64,000 bases of DNA, taken from assembly GCF_020085105.1 (NCBI RefSeq), contig NC_058046.1, forward strand, positions 7,106,675 to 7,170,674, written 5' to 3'. The notes beneath the pieces are model-generated. The model was not told where the DNA came from and searched no databases. It worked only from the letters and a program-made list of their open reading frames with translations. This document shows, piece after piece, positions 23,096 to 35,763 of this stretch (positions are counted from its first letter, which is position 1; every line of letters starts with the position of its first letter). This stretch comes from Siniperca chuatsi (Eukaryota; Chordata; Actinopteri; Centrarchiformes; Sinipercidae). Made by a program: the position numbers and the translations under genes.

Positions 23096-24002
23096 CGGAG
23101 ACCCAACAGATCCCACCATGACACATATGTAATGTAATCCCATATTACATGCATCATCTACATGAAAAAGAATTCAAATGAAATAACTGTCAACCAAATA
23201 AAATTATGTCAATAGTACTGAGAAATAAAACCTATAAGATATGGAATAATAAAGATGAGATCAAAAAGCACAATTTAAAAACAAAAACAAGTACATTTGA
23301 GACAAATAAGCAAAAAAAGTCATAAAAGAAGTAATAGATCTGAGTGAGTTGAGCAAGTTATTCCAGATGATGCTTTAAATGAAAAGGCTAATCTGCCAAA
23401 TTCTTCAGAAATTAGAGGCACAAAAAGTGTGTCTAAGTGAGGATGATGGGCTAACTGGAAATTAAAGGCGTTTTAAATATGAAAGATAGAAGTAATTGCA
23501 TTTAAAAACAAAAAGCAACCAATGAAAACATCTCTTAGTGGTAACCTCTTAAATGTATCATAAATAAAACAATAATGCGGACACTGAGGACACCTCAAAA
23601 CCATTCTACAAATATTATTGTAAACTACTTTGAAAATGAAAATTCTCAGTTGGAAAGTAAATCAATTTTAACTTGAGTTTAGTTATTCATATCATCCTCA
23701 ATTCCTTACATGACTGAAATAGGAGATATGAAAATACTACATGCAACATGCAACATGCAGGTAATGTGAATACTTGTAGTAATAAAATATGAAAACAATT
23801 TCTTGAGATCTGAATAAAATGTGAATATTGTGTCTAATATAGGAGGAGGTAGACTGAATATTAATTGTTATTACATTACAGTTAGACTGAATATGACATG
23901 AAGGGAGTTATGAACAACACGCTGCAGTGTAATGGTGACTGGCTACACTTGACTTTCTCAAGGCTCCTCTTCCAGTCTGCCCCACCTCGAGACATGTGGC
24001 CG
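23096..24002. other. No gene recognised; AT-rich
   Basis: A-rich tract with many AAATAA-type words; no exon supported. Confidence 0.4.

Positions 24003-24068
<66 letters not shown>
24003..24068. repeat. (GT)n microsatellite
   Basis: An uninterrupted (TG)n dinucleotide run of about 66 bp. Confidence 0.97.
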
Positions 24069-24070
<2 letters not shown>

Positions 24071-24573
24071 GATATCAGCTCAGGCCTCGTCTCTTTCAGC
24101 ACCTCCGCTCTGCTGTTAAACTACATTCCTCCCACCTTCGAAGCCCAACTATGTTCACTCGCACTAACCTGTTACCATTAGGCCATTCATCAACGTTCAA
24201 CTGTCCAAACATGAGAGGTGTTAGGGAGACAGCGCGGCCAGAGCGGTTTGGAAACTTTCCAGTGACCCTGGCTGTGGAGAAGCTTTCCAGTCAGAGGAAA
24301 TAAAGTCTTCAGGAAAATGACAGGGCGACTTGTAGAGAGGTGTTTTGGATTGCGAATCAACATTCTTGTTGAAGAGACTGTGAATAAACGATGCTTGATG
24401 CTACAGCTGGCGAAGCTTACTTTGGATGCACTTACTCAAAAGTATTAACGGTATAAAAAGGGGAAGGGTTGCCAGCACACCATAACACAGTAGCTCTGAT
24501 TTCCTGATGGACTGAGGTGGATGGGAATGTGATCAGTTTTGTAGATATTTGGTCATAAATTGGAGAAACTGAA

Positions 24574-24970
24574 ATGTTGACCTATTGATGGCGCTAGATT
24601 AAAAGTCAGGAGATCAAAGTTTTTACAATTCATCCTCTGAGGACCATGAGTGTGTGAACCAAATATCACAGCAATCTATTATATAGTTATTGAGATATTT
24701 CAATAAAGAACAAAAAGTCAACCTCACAGTGGCGCTAGAGGAAAAGTCAGAGGATCACCAAAGTCAGTAGGATTCATCGTCTGGGTACCATGGTTGTCTC
24801 TACCCAAGTTTGTACTTATCCATGTAGTACATGTTGTGATATTCACAGCATAAGTGAAAAAATTTGACCTGCTGGTGGCGCTTGAGGAAAAGTCAGAGGA
24901 TCACCAAAGTCATTAGAATTCACAGTTCTCCATGTGGTATCTCTGTAGACGTTTGTAGTCGCAATGTGTA
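24574..24970 (-). repeat. Repeat D: three tandem units of about 140 bp
   Basis: Units start near 24,574, 24,717 and 24,862, each with TGGCGCTWGA, AAAAGTCAGAGGATCACCAA or a close variant, and ATTCATCxTCTG. Related single units occur at 25,320-25,570 (opposite orientation), 43,570-43,870 and 58,440-58,640. This is a widespread fish dispersed repeat; function unknown. Confidence 0.7.
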
Positions 24971-25319
24971 GTTACTTTTTTGAGAAAGTGGGGGTGACGT
25001 GCAGCAAACGTGACGTGCGGTAAGGACTCAGCCTTAATTTTTCTTTGAAAAATGAAAGGTGGCTGACCTATGACCTTGAGTCAGTGGTTGCATTTCTCAT
25101 ACTACTTTCGATAATAAATACCATGCATTTACATTATGTAGATTTAAGAAAAAGTAAATTCCATAATTTAGAAATTGATCAACCTAATGTCGTTGAACTT
25201 ACCTTCCGCAACATCCTGACTAACTGGTAAAAACTTAAGGCTGTTTGTATACGTGTTGCCTCACTTCTTTTGGAAGCACCCTTTTTGGTTGCTGGATGCA
25301 GGCTCTAGTAATGGTGATA
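24971..25319. other. Spacer between opposed repeat D units
   Basis: No gene seen. It lies between the three direct units and the opposed unit, so the whole could be one foldback element. Confidence 0.3.
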
Positions 25320-25570
25320 TCGGTCAGTTAGTTGGTTGTTGACCATTTTGGTCCATCCCAACAACTTTATTGATCACCTGGCTTTTCCATCTCAAGCTAG
25401 CAGCAGGACAAAGTTTTCACTTAATCTTATCTCAACAGCTATTTGATGGATTGGTGCAAGATTTTGTAGACATTCATGGTTCACAGAGGATGAATCCTAC
25501 TGGCAATGGTGATCCCTTGACTTTACCTCTAGTACCACTATGAGGTTGACATTTTTAGTTCAGATTTAAA
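25320..25570 (+). repeat. Repeat D, opposed unit
   Basis: GACATTCATGGTTCACAGAG, GGATGAATCCTACTGG, TGATCCCTTGACTTT and ACCACTATGAGGTTGACATT are the reverse complement of the repeat D units to the left. Confidence 0.65.
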
Positions 25571-28228
25571 TGTCTTAACATCTATCGGATACGTGACAAA
25601 GGTTCCTTTCCCAGCTCTCCAAGCTGCTCTTGCCTTATGGACCATATCCCCGCACCCAAAAGGGTCCATCCAGTAATGTGAAGGTTTTACTAGGGAGAAT
25701 GTGTTACTGGGCAGTGACCCAGTGGAGATCTGCGGGTTTATCCTCAGTGACAGGTTTCACACGCAGCTTGTGGGCCAAACCCACAAATAACAGCCAGGCG
25801 TCTTGTTTGCCATCATTCTCTGGCCTGTTTCAGATTACTGACTGGCTCTTTGAAGTTGGCTGACGAACAGGCAGGGTTTTCCCCTGCTTCTCTGCCAGAA
25901 AAAGATTGGGTCATCAACAGCTCTGCCACCCACTGCATATCTTGGATGAACTCTGAATAAGAAGTGTGCTTACTTAGGCATTCGATCAGAGAGCCATCGG
26001 GAAGCTGTAACAAAAGGTCCAGTGTGAGGTATTTCCTGATTTCACAGTAAAGTCCTCGCTGAAAGAGAAGCCTCAGTGTGTTGCTTTTAGAAAAACTGCT
26101 GTAACCCCTTACTATTGTTTCATCAAAGGCCATGACTTAGAAGTAACAAGTTATAAATAAGTGGACAGTCATTGACACCAAACCTAAAGCACAGTGGCTG
26201 CAACTCTTGTATTTTCTAAGGAAACAAAACTCATTTCATTATCGCAAGTCAATGATAGTCCTGTTTAATATGTCTACGATTTAATGGATTTTCTGTTTTA
26301 AAAAAAGCAAAAGGTTTTGTTTTTGTAACCTGTTCATCACAGACACGAACAACCTGTCATCCATGTCAAAGATCGCCCATTGAAATCATCCCAATCACAC
26401 TTCATATGAATGCTTTTCAGTTAAGTACAATCAAGTGAACACACATTATGAATGGACAAAAGGCAGTCTACAGGTAGTGTCTGGGTTAAGGGTTGAGTTA
26501 TGGAGCCAACATTGCCAGAGTCAGGGCATTTCACTGCATATGCAAGTGAAAATTAGAGTGTGCGAAGGTGAAAAGTTACTTGGATGCACCGGCGAGTAAC
26601 TCTGAGTTCAGTCATGACATTACATGGCTTTAGTAATGTCTTAATTTTTATGTTAAGAAAGACATGAAAAAACCCGGTACCCACGATCTTTCCCTAACAT
26701 TAACCATACCAGAGTTGCCATGTGCAGATATTGTAGAAAGTGAGAATATGAAAAACATTCAATGGAACGTGATCCAGGATTTTTCCGAATCGTGTAATAT
26801 TATAACCTAATGTGCGAAATGTAAGTAATACAAGATAATTTGAAAAATCTTTACTCAACTTAATAAATTTCTCTCTGAGTTTTCAGTCACATCCTGGAGC
26901 CTTCATCAACGAAGCCAATGAGGGTCACGAGATGCTGAAGCTCCAGAAGAATTCTAGTAAGTGGACATTGAGTTAAGAATACTTTGTTGCAAAATACACT
27001 TTCCAAGTTCAAGAATCAACCTTTAGGCTTTGAGTGAAACACTTCTTGATTTGTTTGCTGAAAGGGGTCTAATGTAAACTCAAACGTGCCATGATAATAA
27101 TGGGATAATCTTACAGTGATAATGTGTTTCTGTGGTAAAATGCTGCATTAATATGTGCATAGGTTGAATCACTATTGGTATGTATATTTTTAGGAACTTT
27201 AATTTTAGTAATATTGATTGTTTTGTTGTATTAAGGCAACATACAGTAATTGTCTTTCTTCACACTTTATATTTTGATGTGACTTCATATTGAGCACCAC
27301 CTCCTCATGTTGACTGTTACTGTAGAGCCCCTGCAGTGCTGAACATCACGGGTGGTACATGTATCCTGAACCTGCCACCCTCACTCACAGAAAGATTTCC
27401 CTGGGACGTTCCTACGCTGTCATGGACCATTGAGCAATAAAAAGCCTGTAACCAAACCCAGAGCCTAATCCAGCCGGGACAATCGCTGGCAGAGGCTGCA
27501 CCTCCACAGAGCTGAATCCCTGCAGACTGACCCCATGCAGCCCTGCATGGGAGGAGAGACCACATCAGTGAAGCTAATCAAACCACAGGGCACTGGAATC
27601 ATATGGGAAGACAGAAAGTCAGCGTCTGTACCAGAACGTTGGGTTGTCACTCAGATTTCATGATGGTGCAGTTCTGGTGTTCATCACAGTGTTTATGGGG
27701 GACACTCAGATGGGGCAACACAATTAGAGTGTAATGTATCTTAATATAAACTGAGGGGAACAAAGTTAGAGACACTCACTTTTGTGCCTTATAAAGTGTT
27801 GCATGTGAGTTCAGGTTCAGGTGGTTCAGGTTTGGTGTGTTGCTTGATTAATAAAGTTGTTTTTTTTAACCACAACCAGCTTCATCAGCCAATAAAGAAA
27901 CTTCAGGCAGAATTTTCCTGCATATCTACTGCAATACCAGGGAAACTCCACCCACTGCTGGGTGTCATACTGAGTCCAACGTGTCATGGAGCAAATCAGC
28001 TTGGACACAGGCTGGGAGGCATCAGAGCGCGCTGAACTGTCGGCAGGAGTTTTCTAAGATAAAACATCCAGAGAAAAAGCAAAAGTAGTATTAAAGCTGC
28101 TACCTTTAATGCGTTTTAGTGACTTTAAAAATATGCAGATACGTTTATCCTGCAGGAATCAACGTGGCGCAACCCAAGTGTAACCCAACCAGAGTTGTGC
28201 GTAAAAGTTTATTTTTCCTTTGGAGACC
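25571..28228. other. Intergenic region upstream of the T-box gene
   Basis: No recognised exon. Open frames near 25,813-26,133 (minus) and 25,630-25,863 (plus) have no family identity I can support. The last few hundred bases must hold the T-box 5' untranslated region and promoter. A TATAAAG word lies near 27,790, but its use is not shown. Confidence 0.4.
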
Positions 28229-31200
28229 ATGCGCAGCTTCTCGGAGCCGTGCGTCCCAGGCGAGGTACCACAAGGCTTCCCAACAAGAGTCGGAGATGCG
28301 GCCCTTCACGGGACCATCTTGGCCGGACCCCCGCTTTTCTCAGCCATCGTCTTATCCTCCCGAGGACCATCAGATCCCAGTTTGGATGCCAGCGCGGACC
28401 GGATGATTCACACGCCGCCACCACAACAGTCTTCGATTTTGTGCAGGCCTCCCGAAATTATGGAGGGAGGGGAAATGACAGAGGATGAGCCGACAGTTTA
28501 TTTGGAAGCCAGCGACCTTTGGAGACAGTTCCACAAATGCGGCACTGAAATGGTCATTACAAAATCCGGGAGGTACAGTAAATGTGGTATAATTACGCAT
28601 GGATGAAGGTTTTACTGTGTTAATGAATGCATGCATCACGCAGTTACCTCTTCTCCCTGCAGACGCATGTTTCCGCCGCTCAAGGCCAGGTGCGCCGGGA
28701 TGGACAGAAAAGCCAAATACATTCTTCTGATGGACATCGTGGCGGCTGATGACTGCAGATATAAGTTTCATAACTCCCGCTGGATGGTGGCGGGGAAGGC
28801 GGATCCAGAGATGCCCAAACGCATGTACATCCACCCGGACAGTCCGGCCACGGGCGAGCAGTGGATGTCCAAAGTAGTCAACTTCCACAAACTGAAACTG
28901 ACCAACAACATATCCGATAAGCATGGATTTGTAAGTTTGGATTTTGATTTTAGCTATTTTTTTTTATAAAAACAAAAAACAAAACTAATTTTAGCCTATA
29001 ATAACCAAGAATCAGTTTAAGGCACGCAGTAGCACGTTTATGGCCTTTTGGTGATGTCTAGTGTTTCTCAAACATTTAAATACAGTAGATTTGCTGTAAT
29101 GCATAAAGTAATCTACTGAATTTAATATTATGTTAATACATTTTTCTAGTTATTGCTACATCTTCGCCATAACAGTTTCATTCCATTTTTAAACCATAAA
29201 ACTGAATAAACGTTTTCCCCCCCACCTTATTTCCCAAAATATGGTTTTAACTTATTATCATTTTATATTTGCAGACAATTCTCAACTCGATGCACAAATA
29301 CCAGCCAAGATTTCATATAGTGAAGGCAAATGACATCCTGAAGCTGCCTTACAGCACCTTTAGGACATTTGTGTTCACTGAGACAGATTTCATCGCAGTA
29401 ACAGCTTACCAAAATGATAAGGTAAGAGGTTTGGTTTGTTTACTGTAACACCAACCTGCGCTCAACCTTCCAACGAAAAAAGAAGCTCATGTCATTCACA
29501 GTGTGATTATTATTATTATTATTTTTTACTATTTAAGTATATAATGATAATCAACCACGTGCCATAAAGACATTTAGGTTTTATCTGGCTCTCCTTTGTA
29601 CCAATTTTCAGATCACACAGCTGAAAATAGACAACAATCCTTTCGCGAAGGGATTCCGAGACACGGGCAACGGAAGAAGAGAAAAGAGGCAAGTTATTCG
29701 TTTAAGTCATTCACTCATTTAATTACAAAAACAACATTTTCTTGCAGCAAAAGCCAGATTTGCTTTATGGTGGAGGCCTGTTTTTCTTATAGTCCAGCTC
29801 CATGTGCTCTGTGCCACAGATCTGACGCTGGATAGTCGTGGAGCCTTTAATTAAGCAAAATTAGCAATACCGAGATGTAAAAACGCGTTATTACATGTAG
29901 AAGTTCTGCCCTCAACATTTTACTTAAGGTAGTATTATCATGCAGAACGTAGGTTTACTTAAAGTAGCAAACATAAAAATACACATTATGCAGAATGGCC
30001 CCTTTCTATATGCTGTGTGTTGTTGTTGTATTTATTATTATTATTATTATTATAATCATTGTTGAATGTGTTATTATAGTCATTATATTACTGCATTATT
30101 TGCACTGATGTATTAATGTATAAGCAGCATTTTAATGTTGCAGCTGGGACCTAATTTTAATACTGTTGGGTAGTTTAATCTAAAGCAGTGTATCATTTCT
30201 TATAAAAGCATGGTATGTTTGTATGTAAAACCTTTATCTGCAAAGTAACTATTAGCTATTGGTGTCAGATAAATGTAGCAGAGTAAAAAAGTACCATATT
30301 TTCCTCTGAAATGTAGTGGAGTAGAAGCAGTAAAGTACCTCAAAATTATACTTAGCTATACTACTTGAGTAAATGTACTTAGTTACTTTTCAGCACTCTG
30401 GAACATTTTCTTTCCATCTTGGATTCAGTCTGGTGGCCACTTACTGCTGCTACTACTACTACTACCTTTACTTCATTTTGTAGTTTAGTTGTAAGCATAG
30501 CCATAGCCAGGATTTTCCACATAGGCTTCTAGTGCACCACCCCCCTCAGAAAATTCTCAGAAAAAATCTCTAAAGTGCCTAAATAATTTAGATTTGTCAT
30601 ATTTTATTTATTCAGTTAAATGTTAGGTCATTTTTTTCCTGTAAAATTTCAAGCAACATGAAGGTCTTCCTGTTTTTTCAAAGCCTTTTCCTCTGTGCCT
30701 GGAATACAATTCTGGTTGGGAAATATACTGAATAATGTATTTATTGTACTAAAAGTGGTCAAATTTAAAAACACTGGAATCAGCCTATAAAATAACCACA
30801 AAAAAGATATATTAACCACCATTTATAAATTGTCATAGGTTGCTAAAATGTCCAGATGCCCAGAAAAATTACAGAGGACCTAACGTTGTGTCCATAACTA
30901 CAGTGAACATACAAATATTTTTTTTTTATTAGGGTGAAAGTGGAGGAAATATTAATGCAAATGATATAAGTTAGTTTTTATGACAATGTGATTTCATTAT
31001 CAATGAATCTGCTGATTAGTTTCTTGATTAACCGTTTAATTATTTGGTCTATAAGATGCCAGAAAAGGGTGAAAATGCCCAGCACAGTTTCCTAAAGCCC
31101 AAGGTCTTCAAATGTCTTGACTGTCCAGAAACAGATAATCAGTTTAGAATTATATAAAATCCTCAGATTGGAGAAGGACTTCTTGCTAGGGTAAATGTCA

Positions 31201-34199
31201 TAACGATTAAATGATTATCAAAACAGTTGCCAATAAATTTTATCTTATTCTGATGAATCCACAGAATAATACTAAATTAAAGAATCATTCAGGGTATTTT
31301 CACCCTGAGCATTATGTTGGCAGAATTTGCTAGAAAAACAATTTAATTATGAATTGCCTATATGCATTGCATCTATCCTTTTCTATCCCGTACGACCACA
31401 GAAAGCTATCTCCAGTGATAGAGTGCTGCCAAATGAGCGCAAATTTCAAACTGTTTCGACCGTAAACGTGCCAGAGCAGCCGAAGGAAATGTTTTTCCTA
31501 ACAAGTCGTCTTGGTAGGATGGAGCACAAGTCGCACATTGGTTCAGCAAGAATCTACTTAAACTGCACACTCATTGTCCAAGCCTGTAAAAGTCAACATG
31601 ATGCTGCTGCAGTATTATCAGGTCACTTTTATACTGCTGACCGATGTCAACTCTGAACAGAGAAACAATACTTTCAACTTAAGGAGATGGCGAATAAGCA
31701 GCATAAATGCTCCACTTCCAATTGATTGATGTCTTGCAGAAGGATTCTAAAATAAGGATTCGAATCATCAGCAGTTTTATGTGTCAGTTTTTCTTCTGCG
31801 AAATTACTTTCAGTCAGTTATTTTCCCTTCTTTTGTTACATTAGGAAACTACAACATTCATCACAAAAGTCTAAAGAGATGCGGATGACTGACGTGAAAT
31901 CTGAACCTGTAAAGGATTCGTCTACACAATACTCCGACAATTCCAAATCTTCAGGTACAGAAAATGTGTTTTTCACAGACACTACTCCCACCTGTGTAAT
32001 ACTCACTTTGTCAATACGTAACATTCTGTGAGGCTTCAAACATGAATTCAAAACTAACTTTCCCGTTTATCTTTTTTTTTTTTTTCAAGATGCTCATGAA
32101 AGTGACAGTGACAAAGACGATAATATTGAGGACAATCCTGGACAAGAGGTGCGCCAAATCCACCAGGAAACAAAAACTGAACCAAAGGTTTCCATAACAG
32201 AGAGGACAGTACAGACTCCAGCTGGGACACAGAGAGAAATGGACCCCAGACAGAGGCGTGTCAGCAGTACATTAGCTGATGGAGCGGGTTACTGCCAGCA
32301 ACACGACTCAGAGAAGGAACAATTGTGCAAATTATGCAGCTGTTTTGCGCACAGCTGTGTTTATCCACCGGAATTACACAGACATCTGCAGGATCCGAGT
32401 ATCTCCAACAGTCTTCTTCACTCTGCTCAGGTAAACACCTGGAACAGCTGTGCCGTCACGGACAGAGCAGTGCCGTGTGGACTGAGCCTGGCAGCACCTG
32501 TCAGGACTACAGGAACTCCAGGGTTTCCCATCAGTCTTCAACAGCACGCGCTGGTGCAGGTACACGGACAGCCAACAAACCAGTGTTATTAAAACACATG
32601 ACATACTTATAGAGCACATCATTTTTACATTTCATTAGTACTCGAAAAATCCAGACAGACTGAGTCATCCCAAGTGGTGGAAGAAGAATTTAGATAAGTA
32701 AAAGTAGCAATATCTCTCTATAAACTTCAAAATCCTGCATTCCAGTAAAATGCACTTAAGTATCAAAAGTAGTCATTGTACAAGAGAATGGCCCCTGTCA
32801 GTGTTTTGTTGGGGGTTGTTACACATTATAATTTTGGATTATTACTATTACTGATGCATAATCATTTGTAAGCAGCATTTGCAGCCAGTTGATGTGGAGC
32901 TAATTTCAACTCACCATTCGCTCACCGGTATTTCATCAACACATCATCGTTTTTTTTATCTTAATTTGCAAATTAATTGGTATTAGTAAAAAGTAAAAGA
33001 GTAAAAAGTAGAAAATTTGCCTCTGAAATGTAGTGAAGTAGAATTATAAAGTACTCGTACTTTACATTCCAAAGTTTAGTTGAAGCTAGTGTGAGGGTAT
33101 CTTCCAAAATTACAATCTTTTCGGTATAAAATTCTCACTTTGTGTTTTCTTACTAAACTGCAGTGGAAGGAGAGTTACACAAGACGTTAACTTTGGAAGA
33201 TTTGTCTAACTCATTCTGCGGATGCCTCATATTACCTTTGGTTCAACTTTGGAATGCATTTTTACACAGAACGAGGACTGTGTATTTTGTCCCCCATTAC
33301 TTACATTAGAAGCACATCAGGGAGGGATCTTTTAATGTCCAGTATGAACGGGAGGAATGATTAAAGCAAGCAAAAACGGTTTCATTGTACAAATGGGCAC
33401 CTTTTAACACAGACTTAAAAAATTGTGCAACTATCCTTTCATTTGTAAGCAGCATTTTAATGTTGCAGTTGGTCGGTTGTAGTCACTACAGCTGTCAAAT
33501 GAATGCAGTGGAGTAGAGGAGTACAATATTTACAATATTTCCCTCTGAGATGGAGTGGAGTAGAAGTAGAGCAGCATAAAGTAAAGTACAAGTACCTTAA
33601 AATTGTACTTAAGTAGAGTACTTGAGTAATAGTTAATGAATGTCAAAGCACAGTATCCTAATATAATGAATCCAAGCAGTGTGCTAATTTAAATATTAAT
33701 TACCTGAATGATCTGCTCTGTGTACCTACTGTTCAAGAAGGACTTTACATCGGGAATAAATGATGTTTGTTATTTTTTATTTATATAATATTATGTATTA
33801 CATTTTTACACCATTATATCAGTGTTCTGAGCTGTCACTTTTATTCTTTAAAGAACAACTGATGATCTGTTGTATGTGTTTTCCCCTTGTTAACAGGACC
33901 TGGTGAGCCTTTCACACTTTGGAGGCTTTCTGTTTTATCCCTACTCCAGGTTCTCGGCACCATCAGCCCAGTACCTCGTCCCACCAGTGCGGTCCAGAAT
34001 GGATTTCAGAGCCTATCCAAGCGTCCACAGTCAGGACTATCTAACCTCTCCGATGATATCTTCATCTGTTTCTCCTGTGGCTGGCGGTGGACTGAAATAT
34101 CTCGCCTCCGATTTGCTAATGCTACCCAAAACAGACCAGAAGAACTCAGTGGACGACGCTGAAATTGACTGTAGTGAAGAAGAACCACAAAGAGAATGA
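28229..34199 (+). CDS. T-box transcription factor, Tbx2/3 subfamily, complete seven-exon gene
   Basis: Exons: 28229-28572, 28663-28930, 29275-29421, 29612-29688, 31845-31954, 32090-32559, 33897-34199, summing to 1719 nt (572 residues plus stop). Tbx2/3 proteins are nuclear T-box DNA-binding repressors in limb, heart and eye patterning. The start at 28229 gives [12 protein letters not shown], like the TBX3 opening. The T-box spans about residues 92-279: [83 protein letters not shown] and GRREKR. The C-terminal repression segment SLQQHALVQ...[10 protein letters not shown] matches the TBX2/3 LQQH...FGSLFPYPY motif and spans the exon 6/7 junction. Exon 4 joins exon 5 through a GC donor (GCAAGT), the only choice keeping frame. 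The protein is shorter than human TBX2/TBX3, with many T-box substitutions, so I assign the subfamily but not the paralog. Confidence 0.93.
29920..30402. mobile_element. Non-autonomous hAT-like repeat E, copy 1, T-box intron 4
   Basis: Contains CTCTGAAATGTAGTGGAGTA, AAGTACCTCAAAATTATACT and GAGTAAATGTACTTAGTTAC before CTTTTCAGCACTCTGG, the right side of a known fish element, plus GTAAGCAGCATTTTAATGTTGCAG-like sequence in its left half. Related copies are at 32,668 and 33,430. Confidence 0.65.
30990..31190. mobile_element. Dispersed repeat F in T-box intron 4
   Basis: TTTGGTCTATAAGATGCCAG, then AAAATGCCCAGCACAGTTTC and CTAAAGCCCAAGGTCTTCAA, are parts of a common fish repeat; pieces of the family are also seen at 42,910-43,010 and 43,990-44,290. 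Confidence 0.6.
32668..33075. mobile_element. Non-autonomous hAT-like repeat E, copy 2, T-box intron 6
   Basis: Begins AAGTGGTGGAAGAAGAATTT with AGTAAAAGTAGCAATATCTC, the left terminus of this family, and ends within CTCTGAAATGTAGTGAAGTA and AAAGTACTCGTACTTTACAT. Confidence 0.65.
33430..33650. mobile_element. Non-autonomous hAT-like repeat E, copy 3, T-box intron 6
   Basis: TTTGTAAGCAGCATTTTAAT, CCTCTGAGATGGAGTGGAGT and AAATTGTACTTAAGTAGAGT are the right half of the same family. Left part missing. Confidence 0.65.
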
Positions 34200-35759
34200 A
34201 AATACTGACTTGAGAGCAGCTATTGCTGCTTTCGAGTGTCCCTACCTGTAGTCTGCCCACTCCCACCTACAGAGTCGAAAGGCTGTTCTGTTTCGTGGGA
34301 ATGACACTAAACTTACTTGGCAATGAAACTTGTGTATTGGTCTTATAGTCTACATCTGCATCTTATTGCCTACATCATGACTTAAGACTGAATCACTGTG
34401 GTGCAAAGAGCATTTTATTTCAACAAATGTAACTTAGTTTATAAATAACATATTAAGTTGTGATTTTATTGAAATTAGGTGCGGCTCGGTGGATTATAAG
34501 GATGCTGAATTAATGGCTCTTCTAGATTCAGAAAATGTCTTTCCTTTGAGCCTAGAAAAATGAGACTGACCGATTTCTGATTGAAGTTTGGTGTATAGTA
34601 AATTAAATGAATAACATCCAACATCCTCCATACATAAAACCCAAAAAACGGAACCTTAAGAATCGATACTTAAAGAAGCTCTTTCCAGACTTTTCTCCAG
34701 TGAAACTTCCCGAAAGGTTATTTGCCAACTTTACCATTTACACACACATGTATTTGAAATTAATATCTTAAAACATTTCAGCTTCTTTGCATTTAAAGAG
34801 TCCATGAGATTGTGTGGATTTTCTTCACAAATACTGATCCAATAAATGAAAAATTATCCGAAATTTATCCGAAAATTAAAAATTAAAGTTAAAAAAGGTA
34901 TATTTATTTAGAGAACAGTCAATATCTGGTTTGATCAAATTTGATTGACAGCGATTAACAATCTATATTAACTGTCAAATGTTGCTCAATCCTGATTGGT
35001 ACATGGAAGTATGTGGCATCATCATTTTTCCAGCTGAGCCCCGCCCACTTCAAACCAGTGAGAAGAGCATAAAGAAAAGAAAGAAATACAGAAATCTCTC
35101 ATGTGACATAACCACATAACCAAAACTGTTCAAACTGGCAGAAAATATTGTGTTCATGTAGGAGCCCATCACTCATAGTAAGAAGCAGATAAAGAAAACA
35201 CGTTTTCGGGGCCTTTAAGGAACTAATGTTATGCTATACATTACATTCATCCAGCAGACAGCTTTCTCTAAAGCATCTCACATTTTTCCCGATGTACATA
35301 CACCACAAGGAACTGTTTGGGGCTCAGTGTATTGGTCAAGAGTTCGACATGCGGACAGGACGATACGAGGATCAAAGCGCCAACCTACAGGCCAGATTTT
35401 GAAATGTAAAAACAACATTACACAAACAGCAAAAGTTATTAAAATTTCTGATTAAATTACCCCACTGTGTTTTCTTTTTGAATTAATGCTCTTTTCATGT
35501 CCTGTCCTATGTCATTCAGTCACTAACCTATACATGGTGATCCTTGTTTTCAGCTGCAGTCGTTGTTGAAACTCCTCTGGAAATCAACAACTCAACTAAC
35601 TAAATTTGAACTCAAATAAGTGTCTTAGAACTTTGTAGAGAAATTATAATTTTCTCTATGTCACAAATGTAAGAGATTTGTTAAACCATGTTCAGTATAA
35701 AATAAACCAACGTTAAGTTGTGTAATGAAGGGCCACAAAAGGCATTTTAGTCCAGACAT
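34200..35759. other. T-box 3' flank, presumed 3' UTR then intergenic
   Basis: The stop codon ends at 34,199. AATAAA at 34,841-34,846 is a possible polyadenylation signal on the plus strand; which site is used cannot be told from sequence. No other gene seen. Confidence 0.4.
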
Positions 35760-35763
35760 TTAA

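Noticed and set aside
23898..24303. Open frames across the (GT)n tract encoding Val/Cys or His/Thr repeats
   Set aside because: They are translations of a dinucleotide microsatellite on both strands, without start or splice context.
25813..26133. 106-codon minus-strand frame as a retroelement gag or host gene
   Set aside because: I could not match any motif confidently.
31327..31656. 109-codon frame in T-box intron 4 as an extra exon
   Set aside because: No resemblance to Tbx2/3, and direct joining of exon 4 to exon 5 restores the family sequence.
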